Shown: one piece after another, positions 16,891-25,787 of the stretch
How positions within the stretch are numbered: the first letter of the stretch is position 1
Layout: each line of letters begins with the position of its first letter
DNA from: Rubripirellula tenax
GTDB lineage: Bacteria > Planctomycetota > Planctomycetia > Pirellulales > Pirellulaceae
Assembly: GCF_007860125.1 (NCBI RefSeq)
Contig: NZ_SJPW01000002.1
Location: forward strand, 186,001-250,000
DNA: 64,000 bases
Reading direction: 5' to 3'
Translations under genes and position numbers: made by a program
The notes under the pieces: generated by a model
What the model was told of the DNA's origin: nothing
The model's database searches: none
What the model saw: the letters and a program-made list of their open reading frames with translations, nothing else

Positions 16891-18455
16891 AAGTTGATTT
16901 CGTCCAGATCGTTCATGCCGTCGCCTCCGGCCGTGCTACGACCTCGCGATACGTCGGCTTCAAGTTGCTTGAGCAGCCTTTCGGCGACTTCGGGCTTTGA
17001 TGTGTAAAGGTTGTTTGTTTCACCAGGGTCAGCGTCCAAGTCGTAGAGCTGTGCCACAGGACTGTCCTTCGCCGCGTCTTTTTCCGTTGGCTTGCTCCAA
17101 CCTCCCGACGCCTTCGCTAGGCAAAGTTTCCATTGGCCCAATCGGTACGCAAAGTGACCGCTGAACGAATGATGAACAACACCGACGCGCGTCGAAACAA
17201 TCGGGTTGCCCTTGAGTGCCGGAACGAAGCTGACGCTATCCTCGGCCGATCCTTCGGGAAGCGATTCGCCCAACAGTTCAGCGCATGTCGCGAACAGATC
17301 CGTCAAGCAAATCGTCTGGTCGCTAGTCGATCCCGAAGCAACCTGGCCAGGCCAACGCACAATGAATGGAATTCGATGTCCGCCATCCCAGATATCCGCC
17401 TTCGAACCACGTAAATGTGCACTCGGAAAATGTCCGTGGTCTTGCAGTTGTTTGAAGTTGGCGACCTTCGAACAACCATTGTCGCTGCTGAAAATCACCA
17501 ACGTATTGTCTCGAAGACCGTTCCGATCGATCGCCGAAACGATCTCGCCAAAGCCCGCATCGGTTTGCATGACGAAATCTGCGTAAGCGTTGATCCCGCT
17601 TTTTCCTTGCCACTGTTTTGACGGGACAATCGGCGAGTGGGGTGAACCCAACGGCACATACAGAAAGAACGGTTGATCGACAGCCGTCGTGGCTCGCTCG
17701 TCGATGAATTCGACCGCTTTGCGAGTCAGACGCGGCAACATGTTGATTTCGTCATCGTGAGCGATCACTTCATTATCTTCGATCACTGCTTTCATGTCGC
17801 GAGCGTGATGGAAACCGTGGAAGTAATCGAATCCTCGGCTGTTCGGGCCATCCGGGATCTTGCTGCCGACACCCGCTAGAGTGTTTGTCTTGCTTCGTTT
17901 CAGCGATGCACCCGTTACGGAATCCGTGTATTGAAAATTGAGGTGCCATTTCCCAACGATCCCTGCGTGATAGCCATGGGACTTCAAAAACCCCGCCACG
18001 GTTGGACGCCCCTCGGCGATCAAACAAGGCTCAAAACCCTGCACCACACCCTTTTGCAACTTCGATCGCCAGCTATAACGCCCGGTCAACAAACCGTAAC
18101 GCGTCGGCGTACAAACGGATGAACCGGAATGAGCGTCGGTGAACGTCATTCCATCCTTCGCGAGTGCATCGATGCAAGGCGTCGGAATTTTTCCTCGTTC
18201 GGGGTTCAGGCACTGGACATCGCCATACCCGAGATCATCACACAGCACGACCACAATGTTGGGTTTGTCAGCCTCGGCGAACCCACAAACCAGAAGGGCG
18301 AGACCGATCGCGATCGAGCTTGATAGGTGCCGCTTAGCAGCCTGTTGAAAACGGGGTCTGACCCTTTGGAAACGTTGCTGAAACATTGTGAATTCGAAAC
18401 GCCGGAGAGGGTCAGCCCCCTTTTTCAACAGGCTGTTAGTCATGCTTGCGATCAT
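16875..18455 (-). CDS. sulfatase (S1 family, FGly type) with MITE-extended N-terminus
   Basis: A 526-residue sulfatase. NIVVVLCDDLGYGD opens the catalytic domain, C115-T-P-T-R is the formylglycine site, GKWHLN and FSSDNGC are the later metal-site motifs. The N-terminus is odd: residues 7-40 are encoded by a 98-bp inverted-repeat element plus its 4-bp target duplication (102 bp, exactly 34 codons, no stop). Removing them restores a typical leader (MTKRHLSSSIAIGLALLVCG, then FAEA). The enzyme may still be exported if translation restarts or if the longer n-region is tolerated. Starts at ATG 18455 or 18443 are both possible. It overlaps the next sulfatase gene by 16 nt. Confidence 0.9.
   Translation of the reverse strand: MIASMTNSLLKKGADPLRRFEFTMFQQRFQRVRPRFQQAAKRHLSSSIAIGLALLVCGFAEADKPNIVVVLCDDLGYGDVQCLNPERGKIPTPCIDALAKDGMTFTDAHSGSSVCTPTRYGLLTGRYSWRSKLQKGVVQGFEPCLIAEGRPTVAGFLKSHGYHAGIVGKWHLNFQYTDSVTGASLKRSKTNTLAGVGSKIPDGPNSRGFDYFHGFHHARDMKAVIEDNEVIAHDDEINMLPRLTRKAVEFIDERATTAVDQPFFLYVPLGSPHSPIVPSKQWQGKSGINAYADFVMQTDAGFGEIVSAIDRNGLRDNTLVIFSSDNGCSKVANFKQLQDHGHFPSAHLRGSKADIWDGGHRIPFIVRWPGQVASGSTSDQTICLTDLFATCAELLGESLPEGSAEDSVSFVPALKGNPIVSTRVGVVHHSFSGHFAYRLGQWKLCLAKASGGWSKPTEKDAAKDSPVAQLYDLDADPGETNNLYTSKPEVAERLLKQLEADVSRGRSTAGGDGMNDLDEINLWKTR
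18338..18435. mobile_element. 98-bp MITE-like element inserted in a sulfatase gene
   Basis: Terminal inverted repeats of 28 bp (18338-18365 and 18408-18435) match at 26 of 28 positions; each begins CAGCCTGTTGAAAA and reads inward to CTGACCCT. The 42-bp centre has no gene. TTAG occurs directly on both sides (18334-18337 and 18436-18439), as expected for a 4-bp target-site duplication. The structure, without a transposase, is that of a miniature inverted-repeat element. It lies inside the sulfatase leader and keeps the reading frame open. Confidence 0.8.
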
Positions 18456-18571
18456 CGATGGTCAAACCCTGTAGTAAACGCGTGTCCCGGTAAACGTGTC
18501 GTCTTGTTCGCGAACATTTCAGCGACCGAAAATCCGATCCCAAACCATTTCGTGCTGGTTCAAGAATGATC

Positions 18572-19489
18572 TTATCGGATCGCTGGCTGGGCCGATTCGT
18601 CGTAGTGCTCCGCCGACGCCACACTTTCCAGGTAGCCTAGCGAAACCAGAAACGCCACGCTGTCCTTCATGCATTGGTTGTACGGAGTTGTGTCCTTTGT
18701 CTTCGGGCGAAAGAAGGCTCCATTGAAAAAACCATGCCCTTGGCCTTCAAAGGGTTTCAAGTCACACCGATTGCCAGCCTCGGTCATCAACCCGGCGAAT
18801 CGTTCTGCATTCTCAAACGGAACCGTGGTGTCTTTCGTTCCATGCAGTAACAACGTTGCCACGATGCCAGGTCGGATGTGATGGCACGGCGATAGGTCGG
18901 TCTTTCGTTGTTCATCAAATCGGGCCGACCCATATCCATTTTCCGTCGTATCGAGAACGGGATTGAACAGGATCATCGCGTTGGGAACCGAGCTAATGGA
19001 AACGTCTTCCCCATCGCCGTCAAGACCTACGATCACGCCCGTACAAGCTGCAATATGGCCGCCCGCGGAACCTCCCGAGGCGACAATCCGATTCGGATCA
19101 ATTCCCAGTTCGGCCGCATGTTGTCGAAGCCAGCGAATCGCCGATTTTGCATCCTCAACCGCCTGAAAGGGAGTCGTTCCGTTTCGACTTTTGACACGGT
19201 AATCGGCAGAGATTGCGACGAGCCCTCGCTTGGCAAAAAAGTCGGCCTGTTCGTAAAACTGAGACGCCGTTCCGCCATTCCAACCACCGCCAAAGAAAAA
19301 CACGATCGCGGGAACCTTCGCGTCTGCTTTGTGATTCACGGGATCGAAAACGTGCAGTTTCAGTGCGACATCTTTGATCTTCTTGTAAGTCACTGTTCGG
19401 GTCGGTGTGATCTCAACAGCCGACGCTTCCCCGGGCAAAAACAGGCCAAGCAGAATCGCTACAGCAATCGTCTTGATGGCTTCGTTCAT
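18572..19489 (-). CDS. secreted alpha/beta-hydrolase esterase (BD-FAE/acetylxylan-esterase-like)
   Basis: A 305-residue protein with signal peptide (AIKTIAVAILLGLFLPGEAS, cleavage after ASA) and one alpha/beta-hydrolase domain. IVFFFGGGWNGG near residue 62 is the oxyanion motif (HGG variant with the first His replaced by Phe-Gly), S141 in ASGGSAGGH is the nucleophile, LLHGTKDTTVPFENA holds the catalytic Asp region and GQGHGFFN the catalytic His. Such enzymes of the esterase/lipase and feruloyl or acetyl esterase families cut ester groups from plant or algal polysaccharides. Context between two sulfatase/glycosidase groups supports a carbohydrate esterase role. Confidence 0.87.
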   Translation of the reverse strand: MNEAIKTIAVAILLGLFLPGEASAVEITPTRTVTYKKIKDVALKLHVFDPVNHKADAKVPAIVFFFGGGWNGGTASQFYEQADFFAKRGLVAISADYRVKSRNGTTPFQAVEDAKSAIRWLRQHAAELGIDPNRIVASGGSAGGHIAACTGVIVGLDGDGEDVSISSVPNAMILFNPVLDTTENGYGSARFDEQRKTDLSPCHHIRPGIVATLLLHGTKDTTVPFENAERFAGLMTEAGNRCDLKPFEGQGHGFFNGAFFRPKTKDTTPYNQCMKDSVAFLVSLGYLESVASAEHYDESAQPAIR

Positions 19490-19510
19490 GAAACTGTTCC
19501 GTTTAATTGT

Positions 19511-21022
19511 TTAGAACTTGATTTCGATTTTGTCCAGAATCGGTTTCGATAGATTCTCGGTTGTGTCCTTGATCTTGATCTCGAACTGAAACCCATATCC
19601 ATCTGGCAACTGCGACAAGTCCAACGTTGCGGGTGTCCTCGCAATTTGTTTTGCGAAACCGGGAATGTAGTCGTAGCTTTCTTTCACTGCGGACCAATCG
19701 CTCCACTGATCGATCGTGTGATCGTTGTCGGTATCGACGCCGACGCGAACCTGGACGTCTTCGACCCAAGGCCCGGGGCTGACAAAGTCCATGGGCTGTT
19801 GCGTCGCCAAATAGAACTTACCTTCCGCAAACATGACGTCGGGATCGGGGTGCCCTTTTCCGACATTGCCGCACCATGTGAACGGTTCGGTGATGCTTGA
19901 AGATGTGAACCAACCGACGCTCATCGACTTGCTGTCGGCCGGATCATAGTCACAGAACAGGTAGTACTGGCCACCGATCGAAATCGCCGCCCAATCACCG
20001 TAAGCATTTTGCTCGGGTTCGTGGATCTGATACTCAGCAATGTTGGTCTTAAATCGTTCTGGGTTTTCCTTCAACCAATGCGGATGCTTGTAAGTCCCCG
20101 TCTCGCCGGTCGGTTTCGTGCGTTCATCCACCGGTGGGGCAAGCAGTTTGAAGTCTTGAATGCCATCGGGACTGACCGCGTGCGCCGCAAGAGGCGAATC
20201 CCATGCATGACGTTGTGCATTGATCGGACTCCAGTCTTCCACGATCAAGTGGAACTTTCCGTCCAGGTCACGAATGATCGCGCAGTCGGAACCGTGCGTT
20301 GGATCGTCGTAGGCCATTCCTTTGTTTTCACCGGGAACACCATCGAACATATCGGCATCGACATAGACGTGGGGATCCTGGTCATTGGGAAAGTCGTAGT
20401 AAAAATACGCTTTACCGTTGGCGTACTCGGCCGTCGTCATCCATGCGGATTTCTTTTCCGTGATCGCGCCGTGATGCACCCAGTTGACCATGTCTTTACT
20501 TTGCCACGCGTGGTAACCACCTAACCTTGGCTGCAGTCCGCCCGGTGCATCGAACTGATTCGGGAATCGTGTCGTTTTCAACGGAACGTCAAAGCCTTCG
20601 AGCGTTGCCGATTCGGGCACGAAGGGAGGTTGCTTGGACGTATCGCCTCGTTTGCGTCCATTTCCATAGCGACCAAACATCCAGTAGTTATCCGGCCCAA
20701 GACTCAACATCACCGGAGCATCGCCCAGGTTGGTTGGACCAAGGTCATCGGCTTGTTCCCAGTTTTGCCAAACAGCAGACTGAGTCACCGTGATCGACTT
20801 TGCCGATCGTTTCTCGTCAAAGGAGTTGAGCTTGCTTTGCAAAGCTGCCGTTTGCCCGGTCGGCACCGCCATTCCGTCCTGAATTTTCACGTCAGACTGG
20901 CTCGCCATTCCGTCGACCCAATCGGACTGGCTATCCACCGTCCAAGCGTTTTGGGCGTTCGCAGTCGAGACGAGGCTGCACAACGAAACGGCGACGATCG
21001 AGCTAAGGAAGTATTGGTTCAT
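19511..21022 (-). CDS. beta-propeller glycoside hydrolase-like protein (GH43/GH117-like)
   Basis: A 503-residue secreted protein. Signal peptide (NQYFLSSIVAVSLCSLVSTA) then repeated four-strand segments: GDAPVMLSLGPDNYWMFGRY, GYHAWQSKDMVNWVHHG, TTAEYANGKAYFYYDFPND, GSDCAIIRDLDGKFHLIVEDW, GDWAAISIGGQYYLFCDYD, HPDPDVMFAEGKFYLAT. That periodicity is typical of five-bladed propeller glycosidases such as GH43 and GH117. I cannot name the substrate. The ATG overlaps the stop of the upstream fucosidase by 4 nt (ATGA), so the two are translated together and probably act on the same fucose-containing glycan. The long frame upstream of ATG 21022 runs back into the fucosidase gene and is not used. Confidence 0.75.
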   Translation of the reverse strand: MNQYFLSSIVAVSLCSLVSTANAQNAWTVDSQSDWVDGMASQSDVKIQDGMAVPTGQTAALQSKLNSFDEKRSAKSITVTQSAVWQNWEQADDLGPTNLGDAPVMLSLGPDNYWMFGRYGNGRKRGDTSKQPPFVPESATLEGFDVPLKTTRFPNQFDAPGGLQPRLGGYHAWQSKDMVNWVHHGAITEKKSAWMTTAEYANGKAYFYYDFPNDQDPHVYVDADMFDGVPGENKGMAYDDPTHGSDCAIIRDLDGKFHLIVEDWSPINAQRHAWDSPLAAHAVSPDGIQDFKLLAPPVDERTKPTGETGTYKHPHWLKENPERFKTNIAEYQIHEPEQNAYGDWAAISIGGQYYLFCDYDPADSKSMSVGWFTSSSITEPFTWCGNVGKGHPDPDVMFAEGKFYLATQQPMDFVSPGPWVEDVQVRVGVDTDNDHTIDQWSDWSAVKESYDYIPGFAKQIARTPATLDLSQLPDGYGFQFEIKIKDTTENLSKPILDKIEIKF

Positions 21023-22557
21023 TGAATCAATGTGGGGTTGGGATGATGCTGTTCTTGGTCGGTCACGATTTCGAATACCCAAGCATGTTCGGTGGTGCCT
21101 AGATCCGCGGGTGGCGTGATCTGTAAACCAGACGACGTCATCGACCAGAGCACGGATGATTCGGAACCTAGCAAGCGAACCGAATGCACCTGTTTGGCGT
21201 TCCATCCGGCGGCACCACTAACGGTGAATCGCCCGGCGGGTTTGGCTAGCTTGATCGCGTACAGGCTCTTGTCCCTGGTAGTGAACGCGAGCTGCTCGTC
21301 CTTCTGCTCGCTCTCTTTCCAATAGCGGGTACCGTAGATCGCATCGCCGTTGATTTTCAACCAATCACCCATCGCACGCAGTCGCTCGACCTGTTCGGGA
21401 ACCAGCGTGCCGTCGGCTTTCGGGCCGATATTGATCAGAAAGTTTCCGTTGCGGCTAATCACTTCAACCATTTCGTGAATCACCCTTTCGACCGACTTGT
21501 ATCCGTCACCTTCCAAGTAACCGAAGGAACTGCCGAACGTCGTGCAGCTTTCCCATTTGGGACCGATCACTTTCAGTTTCAAATTGTCTTTTTCTAAGCA
21601 TCCGACACCCTCGGGCCAATTTCGGTTACCACCCTTGTTGTTCAAATAAACGTCTTGACCACGCGCAGCGGCATCGTTCATGAAGTCGGTAATCATTGAC
21701 CGGCATTGATCGTAAAAGTACCGCACCTCTGGCTTGAAAACTTGGGGACTCTTCCGCGTGTCATTGCCATCACGCGTGAAGATCGGCACATCGTCGATCC
21801 ACAAAAAATCGGGCTGGTACTTGGTTTGAATCTCTTTCCAACGGGCGACGTAGTCGTCGACAAAGGCCTTGTCGAGACGGAATGGGCCGTACAGTGAAGC
21901 GGCTTCGGGAACGCGACGAATCTCTTCGGCAACATCGGACCGCGGTTCGCTGTGAACGACATACAAATCGTTGGCAAAGAAACCGGTATGACGTTCACGA
22001 TGATACGACGGAGCGTACTTCAGTCCACGTTTTCGCACCGCCGTGCCCAAGTCGCCCACGAGATCCCGCTTGGGGCCTTTGTCGGCCGCGTTCCATGGGG
22101 TGAGATCCGAATCCCAATTGGCCCAACCGTCGTGGTGCTCGGCGGTCAGCACGACATACTTGGCCCCCACGTCGGCGAACAAGTCCGCCCAGGCATCGGG
22201 ATCCCAATTTTCGGCTTTGAACTCCGGGATGATGTCCTTGTAACCGAACTGCGGTGGAGTCGATCCCCAGCGCTTTTGCATGTACGGATAATAGTGATCC
22301 GGTTCAGCGTACAACAGTTTCGGCACGTGTTCGGCATAGCCACGATTCCCCTTCTTATAACCGATGACGCTGTACGGTCCCCAGTGGATGAAGATGCCGA
22401 TTTTTCCATCGTCGAACCAAGCCGGCACCGGCATCTTTTGAAGCGATTCCCAACTGCCGTCATACTTCGCACTCGCCGAATCTTGCGCCCAGGAAGACGC
22501 GGCGATCAACAATGACAACAAAACGCAAACAAGAGAAAGCGGTCTTAAAAAATACAT
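21019..22557 (-). CDS. alpha-L-fucosidase, GH29
   Basis: A 512-residue secreted GH29 enzyme. Signal peptide about residues 1-24 (LSLVCVLLSLLIAASSWA). The barrel shows GIFIHWGPYSV near residue 54, KYVVLTAEHHDGWANWDS (about 133-150), KRDLVGDLGTAVRKRGLKYA, and the nucleophile region FLWIDDVP with D255. NGNFLINIGPKADGTL (late in the chain) is also typical. A beta-sandwich forms the C-terminus. It removes terminal alpha-L-fucose. ATG 22557 chosen: it begins the signal peptide, and the 42 upstream codons lie in the spacer after the sulfatase. Coupled downstream to the propeller protein. Confidence 0.92.
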   Translation of the reverse strand: MYFLRPLSLVCVLLSLLIAASSWAQDSASAKYDGSWESLQKMPVPAWFDDGKIGIFIHWGPYSVIGYKKGNRGYAEHVPKLLYAEPDHYYPYMQKRWGSTPPQFGYKDIIPEFKAENWDPDAWADLFADVGAKYVVLTAEHHDGWANWDSDLTPWNAADKGPKRDLVGDLGTAVRKRGLKYAPSYHRERHTGFFANDLYVVHSEPRSDVAEEIRRVPEAASLYGPFRLDKAFVDDYVARWKEIQTKYQPDFLWIDDVPIFTRDGNDTRKSPQVFKPEVRYFYDQCRSMITDFMNDAAARGQDVYLNNKGGNRNWPEGVGCLEKDNLKLKVIGPKWESCTTFGSSFGYLEGDGYKSVERVIHEMVEVISRNGNFLINIGPKADGTLVPEQVERLRAMGDWLKINGDAIYGTRYWKESEQKDEQLAFTTRDKSLYAIKLAKPAGRFTVSGAAGWNAKQVHSVRLLGSESSVLWSMTSSGLQITPPADLGTTEHAWVFEIVTDQEQHHPNPTLIQ

Positions 22558-22594
22558 GAAGCAAGATCTCGTAGAGTTCAGTGGATGGCAACCG

Positions 22595-24127
22595 TTATTG
22601 CTGAGCTTTCGCCTGCTCTCTAGCTTTTCTTCGTTGAGCGGCGCGGCTTGGCTTTTCACTGGAATTCGGCTGAGGCTGTCCACTCATCTTCGCTAGGTCT
22701 TTCTCCGATGGACTGCCACCGAACTGTTTGAAATACAGTTCTTGAAAAGGATTGATTTTTACCGGCATGACGTCTTCATTCACCATCAACGGTTGAATGT
22801 CGTTCCACCACGCGTCGTATGCGGCACGCAGTTGGGTCACGATTTCAGGATGTTGGTCGATTACGTTTTTTGTCTCACCGGGATCGGCTTTTAAGTCATA
22901 AAGCGCCGTGTTTTCAACCAACGAAAAACGCGAATTTTGGATCGCTGCTTTGCTGTACTTCGATTCCGCTACCGTTCCCTTTTTCCAGCGTCCGGTGTGA
23001 TGCACTAACGTCCGGTCGGTCCATTGGGCGCTTGGGTTTTTCAATAGCGGAACCAGACTGCGACCTTCGGCTTGCTCTTGCATCGCAGGCGTCAATGTTG
23101 CTCCAACGATTTCGGCCAACGTGGTGTAAAGGTCTAGGTGCGCGCTAAGAGCGTCACACTTTTCGCCTGCAGGAATTCCACCAGCGGGCCAGCGGAAGAA
23201 CGTCGGCGACAAGGTCCCGCCTTGCGTCACCGAATTCTTACCACCGTTCAACCCCGAATTAAAAATCCGTCGACTAATCCCGCCACCGTTGTCGGTGCCG
23301 ATGTAAATCACCAATGTGTTGTCTTCGATGTTCCAATGCTTCAGTTTCGCCAACAGCTTGCCAAAGTTTGTGTCGATGTTCTCGACCATCCCGAGATACT
23401 TTGCCAGATCATCACTGATGTTCGGCTTGCCCGCGTAGTTGGCGCAATACTCATCGGGCACGACATGGGGTCCGTGGGCGGCATTGAGCGAGACGTAAGC
23501 AAAGAACGGTTGGTCACCCTGGCGTTTCGCATCGATCCACTTGATCGACTGCTCGAAAAACAAGTCGGTGCAATAGCCTTCGGTTTTTACGAACGTACCG
23601 TTATGCCACAACGTCGGATTGATGTTGGTGTTTCCGGGTGCGTCGCCGCACGAACCGGGAAACGTTTGCCCGATACCACCAGCACCGTGAATGTACACTT
23701 CATCGAAGCCGCGACTCTCGGGCCGATAGGCTTCTTCATCACCCAAATGCCACTTGCCGAAGATGCCGGTCGTATAACCCGCGGTCTTCAGCATTTGCGG
23801 CATCGTGATCGTGGCCAAACTCATTCGCTCACGTTCTAGAATCGTGTGCGTCACACCATTCTTAAATTCGTGGCGACCACTCATCAATGCCGCGCGACAC
23901 GGGGAACACGTGGGGCTGACGTGGAACTGCGTGAACAGCAAGCTTTCCTTCATGAACGCATCGACCGATGGCGTCTTCAAGATAGGATTGCCGAGACAGC
24001 CATAGTCTCCGTAGGCCAAGTCGTCGGGCATCACGATGATGATATTCGGCTTGGCGGGCGGAGTGTCCGCAATCGCAACACTCGCTGCGACGATGAGCAA
24101 CGAGAACGCAGAGAGAAACTTATTCAT
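22595..24127 (-). CDS. sulfatase (S1 family) with unusual CSPCR active-site motif
   Basis: A 510-residue secreted sulfatase. Signal peptide about 1-20, then NIIIVMPDDLAYGDYG, GKWHLGDEE (about residue 122) and IGTDNGGG. The formylglycine site reads C74-S-P-C77-R78: the Ser/Thr usual at the fourth position is Cys. The core C-x-P-x-R is kept, so conversion to formylglycine is still plausible. The C-terminal 40 residues are charged and Ala/Lys-rich (RAAQRRKAREQAKAQQ). It is first in a likely transcription unit with the fucosidase, 37 nt apart, so its substrate is probably a sulfated fucose-containing glycan (inference). Confidence 0.9.
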   Translation of the reverse strand: MNKFLSAFSLLIVAASVAIADTPPAKPNIIIVMPDDLAYGDYGCLGNPILKTPSVDAFMKESLLFTQFHVSPTCSPCRAALMSGRHEFKNGVTHTILERERMSLATITMPQMLKTAGYTTGIFGKWHLGDEEAYRPESRGFDEVYIHGAGGIGQTFPGSCGDAPGNTNINPTLWHNGTFVKTEGYCTDLFFEQSIKWIDAKRQGDQPFFAYVSLNAAHGPHVVPDEYCANYAGKPNISDDLAKYLGMVENIDTNFGKLLAKLKHWNIEDNTLVIYIGTDNGGGISRRIFNSGLNGGKNSVTQGGTLSPTFFRWPAGGIPAGEKCDALSAHLDLYTTLAEIVGATLTPAMQEQAEGRSLVPLLKNPSAQWTDRTLVHHTGRWKKGTVAESKYSKAAIQNSRFSLVENTALYDLKADPGETKNVIDQHPEIVTQLRAAYDAWWNDIQPLMVNEDVMPVKINPFQELYFKQFGGSPSEKDLAKMSGQPQPNSSEKPSRAAQRRKAREQAKAQQ

Positions 24128-24316
24128 GGATCAAGTAACCGGTTGAGGTTGCGGGCGGGACGCTGCGTCGGTCAGCGCACGAAAAGACTCTCATCCATCT
24201 TAGCAAACCGGATGTCCCATATTTGAACCCAAGAAAAGCGGTGATTCCATCGCAATTAGCGACGCTGTGGTAACGATTCACGCCATGCGATTCCGCCGGA
24301 CGACGCAGGAAGCGGG

Positions 24317-25735
24317 CTAATGCCCGATGCCGGACTCGAAATCAAGCAGGCAGTAACATACCAACGTGATGACGATCACCCCGATCACGTTGAGAACAAA
24401 GCCGGCCTGCGCCATTTCGCGAACCGTGATTCGTTCGCTGCCAAAAACGATTGCGTTGGGTGGCGTTGCAACGGGCAACATGAATGCGCAACTGGCCGAC
24501 AGCGCGGCGGGCACCATCAACATCGACGCGTCATACCCAGCGCCCACCGCGGCGGCACCCAGGATCGGCATCAACAATGTCGTCGTCGCGGTGTTGGAAG
24601 TGACCTCGGTCAAGAATGTGACGGCAAGACAAACCGCTGCGATCAACAGCACGGGATGAAAATCTTTCAGCAATGCCAACTGATTGCCGATGGTCTCCGA
24701 CAACCCCGACACCTCGGCTGCCCGAGCAATCGCCAGTCCTCCACCGAACAGGATCAGGATTCCCCAAGGAATATCCCGCGCGGTTTCCCAGTCCAGCAAA
24801 CACTTCGCCTGACCTTTTTCGTCGCGTTCGCCACTGGGCACAAGAAACATGAGAACAACAGCCGCCAACCCAACGGTCGCATCGTGAGCCATCGGCACCC
24901 CACACCACTGGGACCAACCGCCCCACGGTGCGCTGCGAGTGACCCACAACAATGCCGTGATCGCGATGATGGAAAGCACTCGCCGCTGGTACGGTTTCCA
25001 TGGCCCCAAGTTCTGTGCGATCGGCTTCGCCGGAACTCCCAACCCGCGAGTCAACCAAACGCCGGTTGCCACAAGCATCATTGCCGCGACGGGTAACCCG
25101 ATTCGCAACCATGAGAAAAAATCGACCGTGCGAGCGGTTTGTTGTTCGTAGATCGACACGAAGACGCCATTGGGCGGCGTGCCGATGATCGTTGCGATGC
25201 CACCAACGCTTGATCCATAGGCGACTGCAAGCAGCAGTGGAACGTTGAGCTTTGGATCGTTCTGTTCTTGCAACACCGCCAGCGCGACCGGCAGCATGAT
25301 CAACGCGGTAGCGGTGTTGGATATCCACATGCTGCACAGCGCCGGCGCTAGCATAAACCCGATCACGATACGTCGCTGCGAACGGGTCCCCAACAACTTC
25401 ATCATTCCATGGGAGACTCGCAGGTGAGTTTGCGAGCTTTCCGCAGCCCTTGAGATCATAAACCCAGCCAAGAATAGCAGGACGAATTTGTCACCATACG
25501 CCGATGCAAGCTGGCCATGATCCAACACGCCGGCAAACGGAAAGACAACGAAAGGAACCAGCGACGTCACCGGAATCGGCACCGCCTCGGTACACCACCA
25601 CACGCCACAAAGTATCGTCACACCGGCGGTTACCGACGCAGCCGACGAGAGCCCAAAGACTCGTTCGCAAACAACGGCGACGACGATCGCCAACCCAATT
25701 CCGACGAAGACGGCGACGCTACGCAGTGGGGTCAT
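24317..25735 (-). CDS. DASS/SLC13 family sodium-coupled anion symporter
   Basis: A 472-residue integral membrane protein with about 11-12 hydrophobic segments. The two signature substrate and sodium sites of the divalent-anion:sodium symporter family are present: MWISNTATALIMLP around residue 137-150 and TEVTSNTATTTLLMP around 375-390. GTPPNGVF and AVAYGSSVGGIATIIGTPPN are also characteristic. Family members take up dicarboxylates such as succinate, or sulfate. The gene lies between two sulfatases on the same strand, so movement of sulfate or of a sugar-fermentation acid is possible, but sequence alone does not tell which. Confidence 0.9.
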   Translation of the reverse strand: MTPLRSVAVFVGIGLAIVVAVVCERVFGLSSAASVTAGVTILCGVWWCTEAVPIPVTSLVPFVVFPFAGVLDHGQLASAYGDKFVLLFLAGFMISRAAESSQTHLRVSHGMMKLLGTRSQRRIVIGFMLAPALCSMWISNTATALIMLPVALAVLQEQNDPKLNVPLLLAVAYGSSVGGIATIIGTPPNGVFVSIYEQQTARTVDFFSWLRIGLPVAAMMLVATGVWLTRGLGVPAKPIAQNLGPWKPYQRRVLSIIAITALLWVTRSAPWGGWSQWCGVPMAHDATVGLAAVVLMFLVPSGERDEKGQAKCLLDWETARDIPWGILILFGGGLAIARAAEVSGLSETIGNQLALLKDFHPVLLIAAVCLAVTFLTEVTSNTATTTLLMPILGAAAVGAGYDASMLMVPAALSASCAFMLPVATPPNAIVFGSERITVREMAQAGFVLNVIGVIVITLVCYCLLDFESGIGH

Positions 25736-25787
25736 CGGTTACCGGCGAGAAAACAGGTGCAGTGGTTCGACAGAAACAGAAGTGAGA

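Noticed and set aside
16132-17007. 291-codon plus-strand frame opposite the sulfatase genes
   Set aside because: Fully antisense to two well-supported sulfatases and without any recognised motif.
24320-25096. 258-codon plus-strand frame opposite the anion symporter
   Set aside because: Antisense shadow with His/Arg/Gln-rich composition and no start context.
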